This document shows positions 1 through 4,573 of a stretch of 11,493 bases of DNA, piece by piece; positions within the stretch are counted from its first letter, which is position 1, and each line of letters opens with the position of its first letter. The translations under genes were made by a program, and so were the position numbers. Source of the DNA: WYEG01 sp049414625 (GTDB taxonomy: Bacteria > Desulfobacterota > Thermodesulfobacteria > Thermodesulfobacteriales > Thermodesulfobacteriaceae); contig JBMSAU010000128.1 of the NCBI GenBank assembly GCA_049414625.1, positions 1-11,493 of the forward strand, in the 5' to 3' direction. A model generated the notes under the pieces. It was not told the origin of the DNA. It did not search any database and saw only the letters and a program-made list of their open reading frames with translations.

Positions 1-441
1 TCAGCCAAGTCTTTGATCCGTTCTTTTCTGAGCCTCAGCAAGCTCAGCCAGTCTTTGATCCGTTCTTTTCTGAGCCTCAGCAAGCTCAGCCAGTCTTTGA
101 TCCGTTCTTTTCTGAGCCTCAGCAAGCTCAGCCAGTCTTTGATCCGTTCTTTTCTGAGCCTCAGCAAGCTCGGCTACAGTTTTAGATAAGGCTTTTAATT
201 CTTCTTCGGTTTTTTTCTGAGCTTCGGTAAGCTCGGCTACTTTTTGTTCAGTCCTCTTTTGTGCTTCAGCAAGCTCGGCTACGATCTCAGCTAATTTTTC
301 TACCTTTTCGGTCAGTTTCTGAAAGTCGTCTTTAGTCACCCTTTCCTTCATCAAATAATCAAAAAGCTTGAGAAATACAGATTTGATCTTTGGGTCTAAA
401 GCTTCAAGCTCCTCGTATAGGTCAAGAGGGATAGCTTGCAT
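1..441 (-). CDS. Coiled-coil heptad-repeat protein, truncated by a frameshift within its repeats
   Basis: Function not established. The 146-residue product starts MQAIPLDLYEELEALDPK, has a short helical head (about residues 1-45), then an almost uninterrupted coiled coil of 14-residue units (LAELAEAQKRTDQR and diverged forms such as VAELTEAQKKTEEE). I chose the ATG at 439-441 because GGAGG lies 4 nt upstream (446-450) and a TATAAT lies just beyond; a longer reading to 519 would run through that promoter. The stop (TGA, positions 1-3) exists only because one extra base at position 7 shifts the frame: the repeat reads CTTGGCTGA where every other copy reads CTGGCTGAG. Without it the frame would stay open to the window edge. 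In thermophiles, proteins with this type of repeat stalk often carry a C-terminal PD-(D/E)XK nuclease-like domain (DUF3782-type), so the real or ancestral protein probably continues outside the window (inference). It could be a pseudogene, a sequencing error or a genuinely short protein. Confidence 0.7.
   Translation of the reverse strand: MQAIPLDLYEELEALDPKIKSVFLKLFDYLMKERVTKDDFQKLTEKVEKLAEIVAELAEAQKRTEQKVAELTEAQKKTEEELKALSKTVAELAEAQKRTDQRLAELAEAQKRTDQRLAELAEAQKRTDQRLAELAEAQKRTDQRLG
8..175. repeat. 42-bp tandem repeat, four copies
   Basis: Copies lie at 8-49, 50-91, 92-133 and 134-175. The first three are identical and the fourth differs at 172 and 175. Each copy encodes two heptads of the coiled coil on the minus strand. 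The sixth and seventh bases of the window belong to the end of another copy plus the single inserted A, so the array runs past the window edge. Older, diverged copies continue to about 290. The near-identity at DNA level implies recent expansion or gene conversion. Confidence 0.95.
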
Positions 442-445
442 ATAA

Positions 446-489
446 CCTCCAAAGGGGAGAATTATACAATAATAATAAACAAAAATTAA
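446..489 (-). promoter_or_regulatory. Likely promoter and RBS of the coiled-coil gene
   Basis: On the minus strand a perfect -10 TATAAT occupies 461-466. At 17-nt spacing the -35 would be TTAATT (484-489), a weak match. The expected transcript start near 454 leaves a very short leader that contains GGAGG at 446-450, 4 nt before the ATG at 439-441. The -10 and RBS are clear; the -35 is weak, so an activator or a different spacing is possible. Confidence 0.5.
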
Positions 490-510
490 GTTTAGGCAAG
501 CACAAAGAGG

Positions 511-717
511 GTTGTTCAAAAAAGTTCCCTAATCTGTCCTACCGAGCTATAGTGAGGCATCTCTCTTCGTTCGAGAGGGTGTCCCTAGGGGGAGACCCCT
601 CGCTTCGCTCGGGGAGGCATAAAAAAGGAGCTCGGGATGAGGACAAAGAGAGGGAGAAGTAAGTAAAGGGGTGCCTTGCTATGCTTGACAGGACGGGGGT
701 CGCTCGGCAGGACAGAT
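511..717. repeat. Dispersed palindromic element, copy A (degenerate)
   Basis: This non-coding stretch shares ordered blocks with the element at 3993-4177: TGTTCAAAAAAGT (513-525 here, 3998-4010 there) and GGGGAGACCCCTCG (589-602 here, 4104-4117 there), in the same orientation. It also has its own inverted repeat, ATCTGTCCTACCGAGC at 532-547 against GCTCGGCAGGACAGAT at 702-717 (15 of 16 pairs). Small hairpin-prone motifs such as CCCCTCGCTTCGCTCGGGG (597-615) lie inside. No open reading frame of substance is seen. The right boundary is uncertain because the inner arms resemble copy B less well after about 615. Confidence 0.55.
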
Positions 718-731
718 GCGGTCGAAAGGGA

Positions 732-866
732 TTGTCACCCCGAACATAGTAAGGGGTCTCGCTTGGTGCTTCTTCGCTTCGCTAAAATGACAAAAAGGGA
801 GGCAGAATGACAAAAAAGTAGTAAAATGGTTAAAGGAAGGAAGATGACAAGGAAGCAGGGTGACAA
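732..866. repeat. TTGTCA/TGACAA-bounded palindromic repeat and TGACAA cluster
   Basis: TTGTCA at 732-737 pairs with TGACAA at 788-793, giving a 62-bp unit that contains CCCCGAACATAGTAAGGGG and CTTCTTCGCTTCGCT. Three more TGACAA motifs follow in the plus orientation at 808-813, 845-850 and 861-866, each followed by an A/G-rich stretch. This layout recalls the common dispersed TTGTCATCCTGAGCGAAGCG-type intergenic repeats of many bacterial genomes. It is non-coding. The apparent membrane-like reading frame over it comes from the repeat composition. Confidence 0.6.
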
Positions 867-878
867 AAGGGAAACAGA

Positions 879-1050
879 ATAAGGCACAATTCGAGGTGCC
901 TCAGTTTCCCTAAAAATACTCCTCAGAAGCTCTTCAGGACTTAGGGCATGGTTCAAAATCTCAACCTTATGAACTCATCTTGCGGAATCCTCTCAAGAAG
1001 CGTAGGAGAGCTTGCGTCTTACCAATCCCAGGGGGTCCCCCAGGCACTCC
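879..1050 (-). pseudogene. Relic of an ExeA/TniB-like AAA ATPase (Walker A region), frames broken
   Basis: Three minus-strand frames read in order as one plausible protein. From 1050 comes GVPGGPPGIGKTQALLRF, with a Walker A motif G-P-P-G-I-G-K-T at 1015-1038. A shift near 1000 gives LERIPQDEFIRL. A second shift near 966 gives EILNHALSPEELLRSIF and then RETE. Joined, this matches the shape of ExeA-type (AAA_22) ATPases: Walker A, a helix, then an N-x-x-L-S-P-E-E-L-L-R segment. Both flanks are missing: upstream frames hit stops and downstream it merges into TGACAA repeats. The family call is by pattern memory; IstB/TniB-like transposition ATPases are alternatives. Two frameshifts and lack of both ends mean it is not functional. 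Confidence 0.5.
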
Positions 1051-1217
1051 ACAGGATAACCGAAATTAGGCTTTCCTAAAGAATTGAAAACTTAAAGATC
1101 TCAAAGATCTGCACATGTCTCCTTGATGAAAAAGATGGGGCAGGGGCATAAAGCAAAAAGAGGCTCTTTTAGGTGAAAAAAAAAGAGAAGTAGAGAAACT
1201 AATGATAAATAATTAAA
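1051..1217. other. Gene-free stretch
   Basis: I see no convincing gene here. It contains a short direct repeat (AAAGATCT at 1094-1101 and 1103-1110) and an A-rich tract around 1180. It may be the further decayed 5' part of the ATPase relic, but no recognisable peptide could be read in any frame. Confidence 0.4.
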
Positions 1218-1242
1218 GCAGAGGGGGAATAACCCCCTCTGC
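1218..1242 (-). terminator. Intrinsic terminator of the prepilin operon
   Basis: A perfect 10-bp stem (GCAGAGGGGG / CCCCCTCTGC) with a 5-nt loop lies 22 bp after the stop of the 213-aa prepilin gene. On the minus strand it is followed by TTTAATTATT. The stem is GC-rich and the tail U-rich, so it should end transcription of the two-gene operon read from 3983. Confidence 0.85.
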
Positions 1243-1264
1243 TAAGTTTTGATTTTATATTAAA

Positions 1265-1906
1265 TTATGGTATTGCATCAAAGAAATATATTAAACTTAC
1301 AACTTGATCATTCTGGTTGTCACCTGGCCAAGCCGGAAAACCGCCCTGATCGTATCTTCTAACTCTTCCAGCAGTTCCATCAGCTATACCATCAATGGAT
1401 ACATCTATCATTTTTGCTGCCCAAGCAGGGATGCCATAAATCACAATAGCGTTGAAATTCCTTGTTCCGTTATAGTAACTTCCTATTGCAAAGTAATCAT
1501 TAAAGGCATGTCTAGCTAAATTTGCATTGGGCTGGGAGTATGGTAATATCCTTTGCACTCTAAGGTCTGAGAAAGCTCTATTAACATTTGCTTCATCGGT
1601 ACCATTAGTAGCACAATAATCTGCTGTGGGGTCAGGGTTTGAGGAAAATCCTAACCCTGCTCCAGTTACATCATTTCCAAGCCCACTTCCTATTATACCA
1701 TTACCATTGCAATCCCCAGGCATTCTTCCTGTCCTATCATAAAAGGTCCAGATTGCTGCTTCAAGCCCCCTTAAGTCATTTTGCAAACGCTTGACCTTGG
1801 CGTTGTTGATGAGTTCAGTCCCTTTAAGAATAGCACCCAAGATGATACCGATGATCACAAGGACAATAGCAAGCTCAACCAAAGTGAAACCTCTTGTTTT
1901 ACCCAT
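1265..1906 (-). CDS. Type IV prepilin / pseudopilin-like protein
   Basis: A 213-residue protein with a class III signal peptide: short basic leader MGKTRG, cleavage expected after G6, mature start F7-T-L-V-E with the conserved Glu+5 (E11), then a hydrophobic helix of about 20 residues. This is the substrate pattern of prepilin peptidase (PilD), and the mature protein should assemble into or onto an inner-membrane-anchored pilus or type II secretion pseudopilus. The C-terminal part has the P-G-D-x-N-G-x-G loop (63-70) and an I-D-G-I-A-D-G segment (171-177) seen in many pilins, possibly a metal-binding or turn region. Two cysteines (C66, C98) could form a disulfide. The ATG is preceded by GGAGG (1913-1917) with 6 nt spacing. 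It follows the 616-aa prepilin gene by 162 bp and ends at the terminator, so it is probably the second gene of that operon. Whether it is a major or minor subunit cannot be read from sequence. Confidence 0.88.
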   Translation of the reverse strand: MGKTRGFTLVELAIVLVIIGIILGAILKGTELINNAKVKRLQNDLRGLEAAIWTFYDRTGRMPGDCNGNGIIGSGLGNDVTGAGLGFSSNPDPTADYCATNGTDEANVNRAFSDLRVQRILPYSQPNANLARHAFNDYFAIGSYYNGTRNFNAIVIYGIPAWAAKMIDVSIDGIADGTAGRVRRYDQGGFPAWPGDNQNDQVVSLIYFFDAIP

Positions 1907-2053
1907 AGCCCACCTCCTTTGGTTTTTTTAGTTTTTGTTTTTGTAAAACTTCTTACTTTTAAAAATAATGACTTTTTTTTAAAAGTAAAGTACGAAGCTC
2001 TTTCAGGTTTTTAGGTCTCTTGTTTTACCCATAGCTCACCTCCTTAGGTTTTT
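1891..2053 (-). repeat. Duplicated pilin start region; vestigial 9-codon copy at 2003-2032
   Basis: The 37 bp at 1891-1927 (RBS, ATG and first codons of the 213-aa prepilin) recur at 2017-2053 with two mismatches. The second copy keeps a good AAGGAGGTG ribosome site and an ATG at 2030-2032, but reads only MGKTRDLKT before TGA (2003-2005). The copies are 126 bp apart. This looks like the remains of another pilin gene whose body was deleted, or a local duplication of the translation start. The mini-ORF might be translated, though no role is implied. Confidence 0.8.
1953..1988. repeat. AT-rich inverted repeat between the prepilin genes
   Basis: A perfect 12-bp inverted repeat, TTACTTTTAAAA (1953-1964) and TTTTAAAAGTAA (1977-1988), is separated by 12 nt. 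It sits in the 89-bp segment between the two copies of the pilin start. The stem is only A/T apart from two pairs, so it is a poor terminator; it might be a protein-binding palindrome or chance in AT-rich spacer. Confidence 0.6.
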
Positions 2054-2068
2054 GGTTATTAAAATTTT

Positions 2069-3919
2069 TTATCGGTCTGAGCCGATTTCGTTTCCAGTCA
2101 TATTGACCCATCCGTCTCCATTATCATCTATGCAAACTGCCGTGTTGTAGCTAAAGGTTGCTACAATAGCTCCAGTACATCTGCCGGAGGCAGAAGAATA
2201 GGCTTCTATCCGAGTACCTGGTCTTAAAGGTGATGTTATAGTGGTAATTTCCCAACTGAAACGAATCCGTCTACAGGTTCCATCCGGTAGTCTAAAATCT
2301 CTTTGGCGACCTGGTAAAAAATTCACCACTCTGTATGCTCGAGCGCTATTTTCTACACAGATTTTATTTATATTAGTTGTGCAACTTCCTGAACCATAAC
2401 TATTAGCTACAAACAAAGTAAAATTACGAGGTGGACTTGAGGCAGGGGGGACGTTCCTTGTGTATGGGGCTGTTAGGCAGATGCCCCCGTTTGAGTTTGA
2501 GCCAAAGGTGCAACCTCCGCTTTGAGGAGAAAAGTTATAATTTGCGGGACCGTTTGATATGCTCCAAATAAGCACTAACGGAGAATTGTATGAAAGTATA
2601 ACTCTCCCCAAACTATCTGGGGGTGGGCTAACGCTTAGAGTGCATGTGGGAGGTCCGGTAGGTCCACCTCCACCTCCACCTCCACCTCCATCACCTCCGC
2701 CTCCTCCGCCGCCTCCTCCTCCGCTATAGGTTGGGTTGATGACAACATAATAAGTTCCGCTTACGGTTTGTCGAGATGAGCCCGGACAATTATCGGAGGC
2801 GCTGATAGTAAAAGAACAGGTTTCTGAGGAGCTGCCTGAGATATTGGCGGTTCCGCTTATGGTGCATTCAGTCGAAGAGCATGTGCAGGTTAAACCAGAA
2901 CAAGTAGAAGGACTGCATGTAAAAGTATAAGTTGGATAACCCCCTGCAGCGTTAATAGTAGCGGTGAAACTTGAGCCGTTGAAGGCATACCAGGTTGTGC
3001 CAGGAACTGGGGTCAACCTTAACTGGTCAGGTTGAACATTTATAGTATATGAACGAGTGGCGGTGCTATCTGCTGGATTATCTACCACAGAAACTGTTAA
3101 GGTATAAGAGCCTGGGCAGGAAGGGGTCCCGCTACAGTAATAAGCGGTAGTATCGCTAGAAGGATTGCAACTAAGCCAGGGAGGAATAGTGGGAGAACTC
3201 CAATTCAGAGGTTTTACCCCACCTTCGGCGTAGATGGTGGCGCTGTATGGTCGGTTTTGATAAGCAAGAGGAAGCTCTGTGGTGATTATTCTAAGTTGAG
3301 CCCCTGGGCAAGCCATCTTTACCCTTAGCTCATCAAGGGTCACCCATTTGACGATGTCGTCAAATTCTTCCACTCGATCTGGGTCTGGGACACCATCGTA
3401 ATCCTCAGAATAAAAGTCAACCTGCAACCCGGGGGTATAGACCAAAATTTCATTTGTCTCGTTCATGATTTGAAGATTATAATTCGGTCCTTTGCTTGCT
3501 ACCACAAAAGCTACATTCCTTACCGGTTGGTATGAGGTGCAGGTGGGATCGCTACATATTTTTACGGTTAAGCTGGTTGATTTTCTATCGCAAATCGTTC
3601 CGGTGGATATAGAGCATTGCTCTGGCAACAACTCATCCGCTACTCTGATAAATAAGGGCTGGTTCCAGGCATCCGTGGTCTTACGAACATTAGCTTGGGT
3701 TTTATCTTCAGTCAAACACTTGCTGCCAGCAGCATAGCTTATCAGGGCTTCAACCGCGGAATCAACCGTCTCCCTGCTTTCTATGATCTTTGCCCTTTTA
3801 GTGAGCATGCTAATCAATCCAGCACCAAACCCAATAAGAAGTCCAATTATAACAAGGACGATGGCAACCTCTATTAAGGTTAGCCCTTCACTTCCCTTAG
3901 GCTTTGATCGCCTTTCCAA
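2069..3919 (-). CDS. Large Cys-rich prepilin-like surface protein with Ig-like segments and poly-Gly linker
   Basis: A 616-residue protein. The N-terminus is a class III prepilin leader (MERRSKPKGSEG, cleavage expected after G12), then L-T-L-I-E with Glu+5 at E17 and a hydrophobic helix to about residue 38. Residues 40-205 resemble a pilin-type globular region with five cysteines. About 212-298 (E-L-P-L-A-Y-Q-N-R-P-Y, then a W-L-S-C ... S-G-T-P pattern) looks like a putative Ig (He_PIG) domain, and 300-396 like a second Ig-type segment. Next come G400-G409, D410, G411-G419, and a C-terminal region (425-616) of unknown fold. There are 24 cysteines, suggesting many disulfides formed outside the cytoplasm. 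The start is TTG at 3917-3919, with AGGTG (3927-3931) 7 nt upstream and the leader immediately following; an ATG at 3922-3924 is out of frame. It is the first gene of the operon. Role inferred: minor pilin or tip adhesin; family beyond the leader is unrecognised. Confidence 0.85.
   Translation of the reverse strand: MERRSKPKGSEGLTLIEVAIVLVIIGLLIGFGAGLISMLTKRAKIIESRETVDSAVEALISYAAGSKCLTEDKTQANVRKTTDAWNQPLFIRVADELLPEQCSISTGTICDRKSTSLTVKICSDPTCTSYQPVRNVAFVVASKGPNYNLQIMNETNEILVYTPGLQVDFYSEDYDGVPDPDRVEEFDDIVKWVTLDELRVKMACPGAQLRIITTELPLAYQNRPYSATIYAEGGVKPLNWSSPTIPPWLSCNPSSDTTAYYCSGTPSCPGSYTLTVSVVDNPADSTATRSYTINVQPDQLRLTPVPGTTWYAFNGSSFTATINAAGGYPTYTFTCSPSTCSGLTCTCSSTECTISGTANISGSSSETCSFTISASDNCPGSSRQTVSGTYYVVINPTYSGGGGGGGGGGDGGGGGGGGGPTGPPTCTLSVSPPPDSLGRVILSYNSPLVLIWSISNGPANYNFSPQSGGCTFGSNSNGGICLTAPYTRNVPPASSPPRNFTLFVANSYGSGSCTTNINKICVENSARAYRVVNFLPGRQRDFRLPDGTCRRIRFSWEITTITSPLRPGTRIEAYSSASGRCTGAIVATFSYNTAVCIDDNGDGWVNMTGNEIGSDR
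2663..2722 (-). repeat. Poly-glycine coding tract
   Basis: Twenty codons encode ten Gly, one Asp and nine Gly (residues 400-419 of the large prepilin). The distal half is a regular GGA-GGT hexamer repeat, a microsatellite prone to slippage in steps of two codons. It probably forms a flexible linker between the Ig-like part and the C-terminal region. Length changes in multiples of 6 bp would keep the frame. Confidence 0.9.
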
Positions 3920-3954
3920 GATGCATCACCTAAAATTAGGATTTTCTGAAATTT

Positions 3955-3983
3955 ATTATAAGGATATAATTTATAAATGTCAA
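3955..3983 (-). promoter_or_regulatory. Consensus sigma70 promoter of the prepilin operon
   Basis: On the minus strand TTGACA (3978-3983) and TATAAT (3955-3960) are both perfect, with a 17-nt spacer. The transcript start is expected near 3948, giving a leader of about 29 nt before the TTG start at 3919. The match is ideal, implying strong or constitutive transcription. The -35 box lies only 9 bp from the left end of the mobile-like element at 3993. Confidence 0.85.
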
Positions 3984-3992
3984 GAGGGGAAA

Positions 3993-4177
3993 GGGGCTGT
4001 TCAAAAAAGTCCCCCTACTTTGTGCCTCCGAGCGCAAGCCGTGCATCCCTCGCTTCGCTCGGGACGGCGTTCCCCCTCACTTCGTTCGGGACGGCGTCCC
4101 CAAGGGGAGACCCCTCGGCTGACGCCTCAGGGCGACAGCAGGAGGGCTTGCACAAAAACATTTTTTAGTACAGCCTC
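3993..4177. mobile_element. MITE-like element with terminal inverted repeats (copy B)
   Basis: About 185 bp with no gene of its own. The left end GGGGCTGTTCAAAAAAGT matches the reverse complement of the right end, GAGGCTGTACTAAAAAATGT, with small gaps. The similarity extends inward through TTTGTGC (left about 4019-4025, right about 4149-4155 in reverse complement) to CTCC, roughly 37 bp per arm. Possible imperfect target duplications flank it: AGGGGAAA (3985-3992) and AGGGGTAAA (4178-4186). The ends look like those of DDE transposons, so a non-autonomous derivative is likely (inference). The interior carries a 24-bp unit twice. A related, more degenerate copy lies at 511-717 in the same orientation. 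Confidence 0.6.
4047..4097. repeat. 24-bp unit repeated at 27-bp spacing inside the MITE-like element
   Basis: CCCTCGCTTCGCTCGGGACG plus GCGT at 4047-4070 recurs at 4074-4097 with two mismatches (G to A, C to T). Each unit has a CCC...GGG hairpin-prone core. Copy A at 511-717 seems to lack one unit, which accounts for most of the 30-bp difference in spacing between the shared blocks. Confidence 0.8.
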
Positions 4178-4214
4178 AGGGGTAAAATGAGGATTTCCGA
4201 AAAATATTATCATC

Positions 4215-4248
4215 TTATATCCAAGAATTATTTATATCCAAGAATTAT
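4215..4248. repeat. Perfect 17-bp tandem duplication
   Basis: TTATATCCAAGAATTAT occurs at 4215-4231 and again at 4232-4248 with no intervening base. It is in the non-coding gap between the MITE-like element and the nuclease relic. It may be a slippage product or a pair of binding sites; nothing in the surroundings decides. Confidence 0.85.
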
Positions 4249-4317
4249 AGCCAGCTTTTTTATCCACTCCCACTAAACTTACCGATCTCACCTCGAGAAG
4301 TAAAGACTAAGGTCAGT

Positions 4318-4509
4318 CTAATCAACCATTAAATCCAAAATTCCTGATTGAGGATCACCGAGAGCTCGTTCGTTGAAAACCTCAATGTTTAGCACTCTCA
4401 AACACTTCTTTGGAGGAAAGTTGATAAAGTGTTTGATATAACCATAGGGTACGGATGAGCGCTCCTCAAAAGTTTTGGGTTCCAACGCCTTTTCACAGGT
4501 TTTATATGG
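4318..4509 (-). pseudogene. Fragment resembling a PD-(D/E)XK nuclease-family transposase N-terminus
   Basis: An open frame of 63 codons runs on the minus strand from just after a TGA (4510-4512) to TAG (4318-4320). It has no ATG start; a TTG at 4485 is possible but lacks a ribosome site. The peptide contains GYIKHFINFPPKKCLRVLN, IEVFNERALGDPQSG and ILDLMVD. This resembles the N-terminal stretch of PDDEXK_2/Rpn-type proteins, where a conserved L-N-x-E ... L-G-D-x-x-x-x-I-L-D motif leads to the catalytic core. The catalytic residues and the rest of the protein are absent, since sequence after the stop shows no continuation. I infer a decayed gene remnant; the family assignment is tentative. Confidence 0.4.
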
Positions 4510-4573
4510 TCATATTTTTAAACAGTCACTAATCTCACTTGATTTTTCATAAATTAGGACTAAAAATGTTTTT

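Noticed and set aside
8..175. CRISPR array
   Set aside because: The 42-bp units are directly adjacent with no unique spacers and are in frame in a coiled-coil gene.
442..519. Longer N-terminus for the coiled-coil protein
   Set aside because: It would begin at a TTG inside the repeat element and cover the TATAAT box; the internal ATG at 441 has GGAGG at correct distance.
735..956. Open frame for a 73-residue hydrophobic protein on the minus strand
   Set aside because: Its first part is a frame of the ATPase relic and its hydrophobic part comes from reading TGACAA repeats; the start is a TTG without a ribosome site.
1953..1988. Terminator between the two prepilin genes
   Set aside because: The stem is nearly all A/T with a 12-nt loop and lacks a following U run on the minus strand.
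3783..4190. Plus-strand open frame of 135 codons
   Set aside because: It runs antisense to the prepilin leader and through the promoter and the repeat element; the protein is low-complexity and has no ribosome site.
4501..4573. Promoter for amrS
   Set aside because: TTGATT at 4539-4544 has no acceptable -10 at 16-18 nt; other pairs have bad spacing, so no site is called.
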